A stretch of 64,000 nucleotides of DNA, taken from Bacterioplanoides sp965200585 (GTDB lineage: Bacteria; Pseudomonadota; Gammaproteobacteria; Pseudomonadales; Oceanobacteraceae). A program made the translations under genes and the position numbers. Below the pieces are notes generated by a model that was not told the DNA's origin, did not search any database, and was given only the letters and a program-made list of their open reading frames with translations. Of the stretch, positions 48,394-57,225 are shown one piece after another (the stretch's first letter is position 1; every line of letters begins with the position of its first letter). The DNA lies in NCBI RefSeq assembly GCF_965200585.1, contig NZ_OZ241361.1. One strand, given 5' to 3'.

Positions 48394-49059
48394 ATGAGCG
48401 AGCAGCAAGACGAGCGACAGCAACCACATAAAGAGCAACAACAGTCAGAAGAAGAACAAAAGATTCGGGCCGCCGAACGTCATAAAGAAAAAATGGCCCG
48501 TCATAAGGCCAAAGTGGATGCCGCTATTGAACGTGCTCAGGAAGAGCGTGGCGTGGTTATTGTGTTAACCGGCACTGGTAAAGGCAAAAGCAGTTCGGGT
48601 TTTGGTACCGTCATCCGTACCCTCGGCCATGGCTATCAAGCCGGTATCGTGCAATTTATTAAAGGCACCTGGGACTGTGGTGAAGCTACCATTCTGAAAC
48701 AACTGGATGGCTTACAGCATGAGGTGATGGGTTCTGGTTTTACCTGGGAAACTCAGGATAAAGAACGCGATCAGCGCGCCTTTGATGCGGTCTGGCCAAA
48801 GGCCCGGGCCATGTTACAAAACCCGCAATTGCGCACTGTGATGTTTGATGAAATCACCTACATGCTGGCGTATAAATTACTGGATTGGGACACCTTAAAA
48901 GCAGCGTTAGACAATCGTCCGAAGGATCAGAACGTGATTTTAACCGGGCGCGGAGCACCCTCTGCATTACGTGACTATGCCGACACCGTCACCGATATGA
49001 AGATGGAGAAACACGCCTTTAAAGCCGGAGTTAAAGCCCAGCCTGGCATCGAATGGTAA
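48394..49059 (+). CDS. cobO: Cob(I)yrinic acid a,c-diamide adenosyltransferase CobO/BtuR
   Basis: ATP:corrinoid adenosyltransferase of the CobA/CobO/BtuR class, 221 residues. After a charged Gln/Glu/Lys-rich N-terminal extension (residues 1-50, coiled-coil-like), the P-loop GTGKGKSS (60-67) and IVQFIKGTWDCGEA, FDEITYMLAYKLLD and VILTGRGAP are all family hallmarks. ATG at 48394 is used; a GTG four codons earlier is possible. Divergent from aceE. The 3' end overlaps the convergent GGDEF-EAL gene by 29 bp. Confidence 0.95.
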   Translation: MSEQQDERQQPHKEQQQSEEEQKIRAAERHKEKMARHKAKVDAAIERAQEERGVVIVLTGTGKGKSSSGFGTVIRTLGHGYQAGIVQFIKGTWDCGEATILKQLDGLQHEVMGSGFTWETQDKERDQRAFDAVWPKARAMLQNPQLRTVMFDEITYMLAYKLLDWDTLKAALDNRPKDQNVILTGRGAPSALRDYADTVTDMKMEKHAFKAGVKAQPGIEW

Positions 49060-51025
49060 ATTCTTCGCTATCATTTTCTAATTCAGACAATGGCTGCGGC
49101 CGGGCAAAATAATAGCCCTGCTGCAGCAGAATATCGGAATCATTCAGAATACCGGCCTGCTCCACCTGCTCCACCTGCTCCACCCCTTCGGCAATACACT
49201 GCATATTAAATTTATGGCAGAGATCGCGAATAAATAACAGGGTGTTCTGATCCTGATGTAAGCGATCAACAAAGGCTTTGTCGATTTTCACAAATTGCGC
49301 CGGTAACTGGCTGATATACGCAAGCGAAGAGTAACCGGTGCCGAAGTCATCAATCGCCAACTGGAAGCCGTGCGCCACCAGCTCATCCAGACAAGTATTA
49401 TTATCTTCTACCACAGGCACTAATACACTTTCAGTCAGCTCCAGTACAAAGTCCTGTGGCTTACATTGGTAGGCTTCTAATAACAATAACAGCTCGGCGA
49501 CAAAATCCGGCTGTACCAGATGAGCTCCGGAAATATTAATGGTGATTCGGACATCATCAGAAAAGCGCTGACGAATGTCAGCCAGATCCTGACACACACG
49601 CCGGATCACCCAGGATTCAAGGCGGGCTATTTTGCCGCTGTCTTCGGCCACACCAATAAATTCCAAAGGTGGCAATGCCCCAAGAGTCGGGTGATGCCAG
49701 CGAATTAACGCCTCCATCAAAATAGTATCGCCCGTGCGGCCATTAATAATTGGCTGGTAATGCACCTCAAACTGATTGTTGGCGATGGCACTGTCCATAT
49801 ATTGCAGTATTTGTGTGCGCCGCAACATGTAGGATTCCATGCCCATCTGATACACCACCGAACGATGGCGACCTTGTTTTTTCGCTTCGTACATCGCCGC
49901 ATCAGCCTGCACAATCAGCTGATAAATGTCACTGGAATCCGACGGTGAAGAAGCAATACCAATACTGGCTGAAACCCGCACCAGACAGTCATTGGCGACA
50001 CTGACTTTACGGGATAAATCGTGCAGCAGGTTATTGGCACGGGTTTGAATATCAGCGTCACTGAGTGCTTCCAGAAACACCACCACAAATTCATCACCAC
50101 CTAAACGGGCGCAGACTTTTTTTCCATCCTGATGCATCAACACATGAGCTAAATGACGCAACAGTTCATCACCGGCGTTATGCCCATAGCTGTCATTAAT
50201 AGGTTTAAAACCATCCAGATCAATATAAAACAGGGTGTAATCACAACCTTCGTGACTGGCCATATATTGCAATAAGCCACGGCGGTTTAATAACCCGGTT
50301 AATAAATCAGAGCGCGCTTCGTTAGCGGTTTCGATTTCACGTAATTTACGTTCCTGAATATCAATCAGGGTCAGTACGTAATACGGGCTGTGTGGATTAT
50401 CGTGTTGATTCAGTACTTGTTGGATGGTGACTTCAGCGTGATGCCAACGCATCCCCTGTAAGGTATTTAATTCAATATCCTGACCCAGCGACCCCATTGA
50501 CTGAATATGCCGCAAACCGGTTTCCTGCGGCAGGATCGCCTGCAACTCTTTCAGATCGGCTCCGAAATGTTCCTGAAATGGGGGGTTACTGCTGATCAGT
50601 ACACCTTGCTGATCAAATAAGACTGCCATCGCCGCAGATGGAATATCACCGGCATTTAACAGCTCGGGCGAATATTGCCCTTCGAGTAACATGGCCAGTC
50701 GTTGACTGCCATCATCGGTGGTAATCCAGACGCCGGATAATCGAATAAATACCCGTTTTTTAATGCCTTTGGGTGAAATTTCCCACCAGACATCAATCTG
50801 CTTTTCTTCTGAAAAACGTTCCAGATAACCGTGTAGGGTTTGTTCGACCGCTCTGGACTGGCCTTCAGCAAAGTCGCGCTGACATAATTCATCCAGCGTC
50901 TCGCTTTCCCAAAGGTGTAAGGCTGCTGTATTAGCCCACACCATGCGTTGTCCAACTACGTCATATACCCAGATCGGAGATCTGAGCTGGTCCGCCTCTA
51001 ACGTGTGCAGATGAGGTAAGTTCAT
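49031..51025 (-). CDS. GGDEF-EAL protein with PAS-like sensor (cytosolic c-di-GMP enzyme)
   Basis: A 664-residue c-di-GMP signalling protein. Two N-terminal PAS-like regions (about residues 10-120 and 125-230, with SPIWVYDVVGQRMVWAN) precede an intact GGDEF site (309-313 in RLGGDEF) and an EAL domain with EAL (438-440, MEALIRW), NISGAHL, ELTES, DDFGTGYSSL and KIDKAFV motifs, so both cyclase and phosphodiesterase activities are plausible. No transmembrane segment is evident. Met at 51025 is preferred; a GTG 26 codons upstream is less likely. A tandem 9-bp repeat inside the EAL domain gives the residues EQVEQVEQ. Confidence 0.93.
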   Translation of the reverse strand: MNLPHLHTLEADQLRSPIWVYDVVGQRMVWANTAALHLWESETLDELCQRDFAEGQSRAVEQTLHGYLERFSEEKQIDVWWEISPKGIKKRVFIRLSGVWITTDDGSQRLAMLLEGQYSPELLNAGDIPSAAMAVLFDQQGVLISSNPPFQEHFGADLKELQAILPQETGLRHIQSMGSLGQDIELNTLQGMRWHHAEVTIQQVLNQHDNPHSPYYVLTLIDIQERKLREIETANEARSDLLTGLLNRRGLLQYMASHEGCDYTLFYIDLDGFKPINDSYGHNAGDELLRHLAHVLMHQDGKKVCARLGGDEFVVVFLEALSDADIQTRANNLLHDLSRKVSVANDCLVRVSASIGIASSPSDSSDIYQLIVQADAAMYEAKKQGRHRSVVYQMGMESYMLRRTQILQYMDSAIANNQFEVHYQPIINGRTGDTILMEALIRWHHPTLGALPPLEFIGVAEDSGKIARLESWVIRRVCQDLADIRQRFSDDVRITINISGAHLVQPDFVAELLLLLEAYQCKPQDFVLELTESVLVPVVEDNNTCLDELVAHGFQLAIDDFGTGYSSLAYISQLPAQFVKIDKAFVDRLHQDQNTLLFIRDLCHKFNMQCIAEGVEQVEQVEQAGILNDSDILLQQGYYFARPQPLSELENDSEEFTIRCQAGL

Positions 51026-51258
51026 GTACAGCTTCTGAAAATAGAAAGGAATTCGGATTGTCCGACCGTCATTGGTCTTATTAACAATCACACCAGTTAT
51101 CACTACAGCTGTACGAATTAAAGACGTTAATAGCGGAAAAGTACAGGTATCCGGGGTTTATTTTCAGCGATGATTACATTTGCTACAAATACGACTTTTT
51201 TATAATTTATGACAATATCAAGCTAGGATTAAGTTACCTGTTTTTTAGACAACCAGGG

Positions 51259-53529
51259 TCATTTACAGCGAATAAAGCGTTGTAAATCATCCACATTCAT
51301 GGGTTTCGCAAACCAGTATCCCTGAAAATAATCACAGCCAAAATTGCCCAGCATGCGTACCTGATTTTCGGTTTCAACCCCTTCCGCTAATACCGACATG
51401 CCATAGTTCTTACCAATCGCAATAATATTGCGGATCATCTGCCGCGCTTTTTCGTCAGTGGTAATGTTATCAACAAAGCTTTTATCTACTTTTAATTCAT
51501 CAATCGGTAACTTTTGCAGCACACTGAGCGAAGAATAGCCGGTACCAAAATCATCCAATGAAATATTAAAGCCCCGGTTACGCAGCTCAATCACAATGGC
51601 GCCCAGGTTATTAATATCTTCAATAAACACGTTTTCAGTTATCTCCAGCACAATGTGCTGCGGCTGGAACTGATAATGTTCAACCTGATGCACCAGAACA
51701 GAGACAAAATCACGTTGTAGCAGCTGGCGCACCGAGATATTGATGGATACGGTAAAATCAACCTCACAACTCTGATGCAGCGCCCGCATATCCGACAGCG
51801 TACGCTCAATAATAAAATGCCCCAGCTGTGACATCAGGCCACGGTTTTCAGCAATGGCAATAAATTCGTTAGGCGGAATAAACCCTAACTCCGGGTTAGT
51901 CCAGCGTACCAGAGCTTCCACACCGATCAGTGTATGATGCTGATCTAACTGTGGCTGATAGTTCATATACAGCTCGTCCGTACCAATGGCGGCGCGCAAT
52001 AATTGCTCAATCCGGTAATCATGCAGGTATTGTTGTTCAACATCCTGGCGGAAAAACTCAACACCGTTGCTATCTTCTTTGGCTTTGTACATGGCGATAT
52101 CCGCCGCCCGCAGCAGCTCATTCAGATTACTGCCGTGCTGTGGATAACTGGCAATACCAATACTGGCACCAATATGAATTTTGCTGCCTTCTATCCAGTC
52201 ATCGGCATTAATACACGCCAGCAATTGCTCACAGTAAAGGTGTAATTCGGTTTCGCAGCACTTCGACGTGATCACCACAAATTCATCACCACCCAGACGT
52301 ACCAGCACATCATCTCGGCTTAATACCGCTTTCAGGCGGCTGCCCAGTTTCACCAGAAAACGATCGCCATAATCATGGCCAAAGTTATCATTAATGCCTT
52401 TGAAGTTATCTACATCGAGAAATAACAGAGAGAATTCATCCTGATCAGACGCCATACGTTGATGCGCATGATCAATCAGAAACTGACGGTTGGGTAACAA
52501 GGTTAGCGAATCGTGGTAAGCCTGGTATTGCAGTTCATCCCGGCTGCGCTTTTCGGAGCGAGCCACCGAGCGAAACAGCAGAAACACCATAATATGAACC
52601 AGAATAAAACTGATGCCATACACCAGAATCAAGGCGCCATAACTGCACAACACATCCCTTAAAGAGACGGATGAAAATACCCAGAATTCATGTTCAGCTT
52701 CATAAACCGCGGCTTCAATGCGTTTGCCCTGAGGTAAATCCACAACGTAAGCATGTGCCTGTGACTGCTGTTTAATCTTATCCAGTACCAACTGGCTTGA
52801 TAAAACCAGCTGATCCAGGCTGGCCTGTAACCGTTCGGAGTCAACCGGTTGGTGATACAGCTGCGCCGGATCACTGTCAGCGGCAGACTGATACTGTAAA
52901 TAATGATCCTGAGCGCGTACCAGTGAAACTTCATCATGATTGCCGTAGTACAACTCGTTATCAAAAATTGGCGCGACGCCCTCAGCCCGGATGACAGCCG
53001 CCATCACAGCTACAACCTCACCTTGTTCGTTACGTAAGGCCTTACGAATCGGAATTCCCCAGGAACCCAGCGCATCCTGATAATAGGTACGCCCAACAAC
53101 CATACGTTTGGAAGCCAGCGTATGCAGGAAGGAGTCGCGGCTGCTTTCCTGTTCCAGCAAGTTAGGTAATAAACCACGATCGGCAGTGGAATCCACCAGC
53201 ACCATACGGCCATTGGGATTCGTTAGTGCAAAACCGGATATGGATGGGTTGATGGCCATTAAGTCATCGAATAACTGTGGCGAATGAGGTTCTTCCCGGT
53301 TGCGGTACTGAGGCAATAACTGCAGCCCCAGCACGTCCAGCAGCATCTCATGACTGGCCAGTACCGATTTCATCGCCGAAGCAACCTGCTCGGCACGATG
53401 TATCTGCTGCAGGGCCTGATTCTGATAAATATCCGTCCAGCGAATAGAAGCCGTAATAATTGCAAGAACAAAGCTGCCAACTAAGAACAGCAAATAAATT
53501 GACCAGATATTTTTTTTAAGCAGTGCCAT
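51259..53529 (-). CDS. Membrane GGDEF-EAL protein with periplasmic sensor
   Basis: A 756-residue membrane protein: TM1 (IYLLFLVGSFVLAIITA, about residues 11-28), a periplasmic dCache-like sensor of about 250 residues (SGFALTNPNGRMVLVDSTA, GSWGIPIRKALRNEQGEVV), TM2 (ILVYGISFILVHIMVFLLF), then intact GGDEF (413-417) and EAL (538-540, VEALVRW) with NISVRQL, EITENVF, DDFGTGYSSL. Both sites look competent. Met at 53529 starts a good membrane anchor; another ATG 21 codons upstream is possible and neither has a clear ribosome site. It lies 233 bp upstream of the other GGDEF-EAL gene on the same strand, likely separately transcribed. Confidence 0.93.
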   Translation of the reverse strand: MALLKKNIWSIYLLFLVGSFVLAIITASIRWTDIYQNQALQQIHRAEQVASAMKSVLASHEMLLDVLGLQLLPQYRNREEPHSPQLFDDLMAINPSISGFALTNPNGRMVLVDSTADRGLLPNLLEQESSRDSFLHTLASKRMVVGRTYYQDALGSWGIPIRKALRNEQGEVVAVMAAVIRAEGVAPIFDNELYYGNHDEVSLVRAQDHYLQYQSAADSDPAQLYHQPVDSERLQASLDQLVLSSQLVLDKIKQQSQAHAYVVDLPQGKRIEAAVYEAEHEFWVFSSVSLRDVLCSYGALILVYGISFILVHIMVFLLFRSVARSEKRSRDELQYQAYHDSLTLLPNRQFLIDHAHQRMASDQDEFSLLFLDVDNFKGINDNFGHDYGDRFLVKLGSRLKAVLSRDDVLVRLGGDEFVVITSKCCETELHLYCEQLLACINADDWIEGSKIHIGASIGIASYPQHGSNLNELLRAADIAMYKAKEDSNGVEFFRQDVEQQYLHDYRIEQLLRAAIGTDELYMNYQPQLDQHHTLIGVEALVRWTNPELGFIPPNEFIAIAENRGLMSQLGHFIIERTLSDMRALHQSCEVDFTVSINISVRQLLQRDFVSVLVHQVEHYQFQPQHIVLEITENVFIEDINNLGAIVIELRNRGFNISLDDFGTGYSSLSVLQKLPIDELKVDKSFVDNITTDEKARQMIRNIIAIGKNYGMSVLAEGVETENQVRMLGNFGCDYFQGYWFAKPMNVDDLQRFIRCK

Positions 53530-53742
53530 ACCGACAAACCACGTCACTCTCAGCCGGAACCCTAGGCATTCGCCCAGGTTGTAACAGCACATTCATAAGG
53601 GGATAAATCTAAAGAAGCTAAATAAGATCGCTTATTATTGGCGAAGGATAGGCAAAGGCAGGCAGCAGCACCAGCCAGAGTTACACAACTGTGACTTAAA
53701 TCAACGGTTGTTTACTGAAAGATCTATCAACAGTTACCTGAG

Positions 53743-53764
53743 CCAATAACGAATTCGTTATCGG
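53743..53764. repeat. 22-bp near-perfect palindrome
   Basis: A 16-bp perfect palindrome ATAACGAATTCGTTAT (53746-53761) is extended by CC/GG pairs outside one mismatched pair. It sits 15 bp after the glutamate-synthase-like stop and upstream of the membrane GGDEF-EAL gene. The shape suits a dimeric regulator binding site; there is no T-tract for a terminator. Confidence 0.5.
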
Positions 53765-53778
53765 CGTCACTGATCTGC

Positions 53779-55299
53779 TTAACGAATAAAGGTCTGACCC
53801 GTACGAAAATCCGCTCCGGCGTACAAATCGGATAACAGCACCGCCGCACCACCCGGTTTCACCAGCCGGGCATGATGACGTCGCAATTTGCGGGGTTCAT
53901 CCACGCCGCAAGAATGAGCAATAATCCCAACCTCCTGCACCATGGTATCCACGTACTGTGCCACCCGCTTGGCTTTATCTTTAACCACCAGGCCATTCTG
54001 CAATTTAGGATTGTGGGTGGTGATCCCGGTCGGGCACTGATTGTTATTACACTGCAACGCCTGAATACAGCCCAACGCAAACATAAAGCCACGGGCGGAG
54101 ACGACAAAATCTGCACCGGTACACAAGGCCCAGGCCACCCGATCGGGATTAATCAGTTTGCCAGAAGCAATTACCCGGATACGCGGGCGTAATTCAAAGG
54201 CATCCAGAGTATCAATTAACATCGGTAACGACTGATTCAGCGGTAGTCCCATGTAATCCAGCAAGGGTTGAGGTGCCGCTCCGGTACCGCCTTCAGCACC
54301 ATCCAGGGTGATAAAGTCCGGCGCACTTTCAATACCACGCTGAGTAATTTCCTGGCATAAGGTTTCAATCCAATCCATACCGCCCAAGACGGTTTTAAAG
54401 CCAACCGGTTTGCCGGTCACCGAGCGAATATGGGCAATCATATCGAGCAAATCATCCACCGAGCGAATATCCGGGTGGCCGTTCGGGCTGATTGAGTCCT
54501 CACCTTCAGGAATACCCCGAATAGCCGCGATTTCAGCCGTCACTTTGGTACCGGGCAACATCCCACCCTTACCGGGTTTAGCCCCCTGACTCAGCTTGAT
54601 CTCAAACATACGAACCTGTTCATGGGCAGCAATGTCACGCAGTTTGTTATCGTCCAGTTGCCCATCCGGTGTTCTGACACCGTATTTTGCCGTACCAATC
54701 TGAGCCACCAGATCACAACCACTCTCCAGATGAAACGGAGAAATGCCGCCTTCACCAGAGTTCATCCAGCAACCTGCCTGTTTAGCCCCGTGCGATAACG
54801 CCCGAATCGCCGGTTTTGATAAAGCGCCATAACTCATGGCAGAAATATTAATCACCGAACGGGTGGTATAAGGCTGGCGGCAATATTTACCAATGGTGAT
54901 ATCAGCCGGTTCAGCAAAGTCTTGTTTTAACGCCGGAAATGGGCTGTTCACAAACAGCACAGTGCCCGGAATATCGAGACGCCGGGTCGAGCCAAACGCT
55001 GCCGTGGTATTGAGTTTTTTTGCTGCTTTATATACCCAGCTACGCTCAGCACGATTAAACGGCATTTCCTCGCGGTCCATGGCAAAAAAGTATTGCCGGA
55101 AGAACTCCCCAAGATGTTCGAAGGTATAACGAAACCGGCCAATCACCGGAAAGTTACGCCTTACCGTATGCCGGGTTTGAGTCACATCAATGATGTAGGC
55201 GGCAGCGACCCACAACACCAAACCCACCAGCAGTGCCGCTAACACTGTCAGCACAATCAGCAAGCCATAGGCATCGGCCAACAAAATTTTTTCAGGCAT
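53779..55299 (-). CDS. FMN-binding glutamate synthase family protein (membrane-anchored)
   Basis: A 506-residue protein with an N-terminal transmembrane helix (GLLIVLTVLAALLVGLVLWV) followed by a glutamate-synthase central/FMN domain: SAMSYGALSKPAIRALSHGA, GEGGISPFHL, KLSQGAKPGKGGMLPG, DGAEGGTGAAPQPL and the Cys-containing CNNNQCPTGITT. It lacks the N-terminal glutaminase domain of GltB, so it is the stand-alone type of uncertain physiological reaction. Met at 55299 is preferred because GAGAG lies eight bases upstream; an ATG five codons earlier is possible. Divergent from the photolyase operon with a 140-bp gap. Confidence 0.9.
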   Translation of the reverse strand: MPEKILLADAYGLLIVLTVLAALLVGLVLWVAAAYIIDVTQTRHTVRRNFPVIGRFRYTFEHLGEFFRQYFFAMDREEMPFNRAERSWVYKAAKKLNTTAAFGSTRRLDIPGTVLFVNSPFPALKQDFAEPADITIGKYCRQPYTTRSVINISAMSYGALSKPAIRALSHGAKQAGCWMNSGEGGISPFHLESGCDLVAQIGTAKYGVRTPDGQLDDNKLRDIAAHEQVRMFEIKLSQGAKPGKGGMLPGTKVTAEIAAIRGIPEGEDSISPNGHPDIRSVDDLLDMIAHIRSVTGKPVGFKTVLGGMDWIETLCQEITQRGIESAPDFITLDGAEGGTGAAPQPLLDYMGLPLNQSLPMLIDTLDAFELRPRIRVIASGKLINPDRVAWALCTGADFVVSARGFMFALGCIQALQCNNNQCPTGITTHNPKLQNGLVVKDKAKRVAQYVDTMVQEVGIIAHSCGVDEPRKLRRHHARLVKPGGAAVLLSDLYAGADFRTGQTFIR

Positions 55300-55439
55300 C
55301 ACGCTTACTCTCATCTTTTTTTACAGAGTACTGCGCCGGGGTTATGGATAAAAGTCACAACAGTCATTAAAGCTGACTTTATTGAGGTGATACAAACAAA
55401 AGCTATTCAATACCTATACACATATCATACAATTAGTAT

Positions 55440-57008
55440 ATGAAACTCGGAATTATCCTCGCAGATCAATTAACGCATCAGCTTGCTAGTCTGAGAGCGC
55501 TCAACCGCCAAAACGATATTCTGCTGCTGGCCGAAGTGGTGGAAGAAGCCACCTACGTTGCTCATCATCAGCAAAAAATTGCGTTGTTATTCAGTGCCAT
55601 GCGCCACTTTGCTGAAGAACTTAAAGAGCAAGGTTGGCGGGTCATTTATCACACCTTTGATCGCCACAGCCCGCGACAATCGTTACTTGATGTGATTGCC
55701 TGGTGTTGCGGTCAGTGTTGCAGTCAGCATTCTGTTCAGGATGATCCCATTGATGCTCTGGTCGTTACCGAATGTGGTGAATACCGGCTGCAACACGCTA
55801 TTGATCAACAGTGGCAGGAAACATTAGGCATTCGGGTTGAGTGTTACCAAGACGATCGTTTTATCTGCTCCACTGATGAATTCCGCCATTGGGCATCTGG
55901 CCGAAAACAGCTGCGTATGGAGTATTTTTATCGGGAAATGCGCCGTAAAACCGGTTTGTTAATGGAACAGGACAAACCTGTCGGCGATCAGTGGAATTTT
56001 GATGCCGATAACCGCAAGCGCTATCAGGGGGAAAGTCATGGCGACACGCCGCTGCCGGTGAGGATCAGCCATCAGCGTGATCAGATTGATCACGACGTTA
56101 TTGCACTGGTTAAACAGGAGTTTGCCGATCACCCGGGCACACTGGAACATTTTTATTGGGCCACCACCCGGCAACAAGCACTTAACGAACTGGATCACTT
56201 TATTCAGCATCGTTTGCCCGACTTTGGTACCTATCAGGATGCCATGAAAAGTGGCGAACATACCTTATTCCACAGCCTGATCTCACCCTATTTAAATTGT
56301 GGTTTGTTAACACCACTGGAAGTGTGCCAGAAAGCCGAGCAAGCCTATATTAATCAACAAGCTCCTCTGAATGCTGTTGAAGGATTTATCCGGCAAATTA
56401 TTGGCTGGCGCGAATACGTGCGTGGTATTTATTGGTTATGGATGCCGGATTACGGTGAGCTGAATATTCTACAGAACCATCGTCCGCTTCCTGATTTTTA
56501 CTGGCATGGCAACACCCGGATGCACTGCATGAGTGAGTGTTTTAAAAATACCTTTCAACACGCTTATGCCCATCATATTCAGCGCCTGATGGTAACCGGA
56601 AACTTTGCCTTATTAAGTGGTATCACACCGCAACAAGTTGGCGAGTGGTATCTGGCGGTTTATGCCGATGCCTATGAGTGGGTCGAATTACCCAATACCC
56701 ATGGCATGGTGATGTTTGCTGATGGTGGTCGTCTGGGCAGTAAGCCGTATGCCGCCTCTGGTAATTACATCAATAAAATGTCGGATTACTGCAAACACTG
56801 TGACTATAACGTTAAAACTGCAACCGACGATAACAGCTGTCCATTTAACAGTTTGTACTGGCATTTTATTCAACGTCACCAGCCACAATTCAGTAACAAC
56901 CCACGAATGACGATGGTTTATCGTAACTGGCAAAAAATGAACCCTCAAAAACAGCAGGCTTTGATCAATCGGGCTGAATACCTATTGGCAAATCTGAATG
57001 ATCTTTAA
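55440..57008 (+). CDS. phrB: Iron-sulfur bacterial photolyase/cryptochrome (PhrB, (6-4) type)
   Basis: A 522-residue member of the FeS-BCP group of cryptochrome/photolyase proteins; characterised members repair (6-4) photoproducts with FAD, a ribolumazine antenna and a [4Fe-4S] cluster. The four cluster cysteines are present at the exact spacing of Agrobacterium PhrB: C363, C451, C454, C467 (C350/438/441/454 there, a constant +13 shift). The N-terminus GIILADQLTHQLASL is the antenna domain; GFIRQIIGWREYVRG and ASGNYINKMSDYCKHCDYN are FAD-domain hallmarks. No ribosome site precedes the ATG. First gene of a four-gene plus-strand run. Confidence 0.93.
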   Translation: MKLGIILADQLTHQLASLRALNRQNDILLLAEVVEEATYVAHHQQKIALLFSAMRHFAEELKEQGWRVIYHTFDRHSPRQSLLDVIAWCCGQCCSQHSVQDDPIDALVVTECGEYRLQHAIDQQWQETLGIRVECYQDDRFICSTDEFRHWASGRKQLRMEYFYREMRRKTGLLMEQDKPVGDQWNFDADNRKRYQGESHGDTPLPVRISHQRDQIDHDVIALVKQEFADHPGTLEHFYWATTRQQALNELDHFIQHRLPDFGTYQDAMKSGEHTLFHSLISPYLNCGLLTPLEVCQKAEQAYINQQAPLNAVEGFIRQIIGWREYVRGIYWLWMPDYGELNILQNHRPLPDFYWHGNTRMHCMSECFKNTFQHAYAHHIQRLMVTGNFALLSGITPQQVGEWYLAVYADAYEWVELPNTHGMVMFADGGRLGSKPYAASGNYINKMSDYCKHCDYNVKTATDDNSCPFNSLYWHFIQRHQPQFSNNPRMTMVYRNWQKMNPQKQQALINRAEYLLANLNDL

Positions 57009-57021
57009 CTGGTTTGAAAAC

Positions 57022-57225
57022 ATGGCGCATAAAAAACTGAATTTACCCGAGAAAATATGCGATCACTGCCAACGTCCGTTTGCCTGGCGAAAGAAATGGC
57101 AGCGCTGTTGGCAAGAGGTTAAATACTGCAGCGATGCCTGCCGCTCGCTTAGCAAAAGAAACAAAAAAAGTCATAAAGCTGCTGACAATGTATGTGCAGC
57201 GGCTCAGGTTGAAGATGAATTTTAA
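57022..57225 (+). CDS. DUF2256 small protein
   Basis: A 67-residue protein matching DUF2256: KKLNLPEKICDHCQRPFAWR, then KKWQRCWQEVKYCSDACR. Two Cys pairs (CDHC and CSDAC, with RCW between) suggest a zinc ribbon. DUF2256 genes commonly lie next to cryptochrome/photolyase genes, as here. ATG 57022 is chosen to match the family; an ATG eight codons upstream overlaps the phrB stop. Its stop overlaps the next start (TAATG), so translation is coupled. Confidence 0.9.
   Translation: MAHKKLNLPEKICDHCQRPFAWRKKWQRCWQEVKYCSDACRSLSKRNKKSHKAADNVCAAAQVEDEF

Noticed and set aside
55382..55439. Light-responsive (LitR/CarH-type) operator before phrB
   Set aside because: The region is AT-rich with TATACA- and ATACAA-like pieces, but no clear paired operator half-sites or sigma-70 boxes could be defined.
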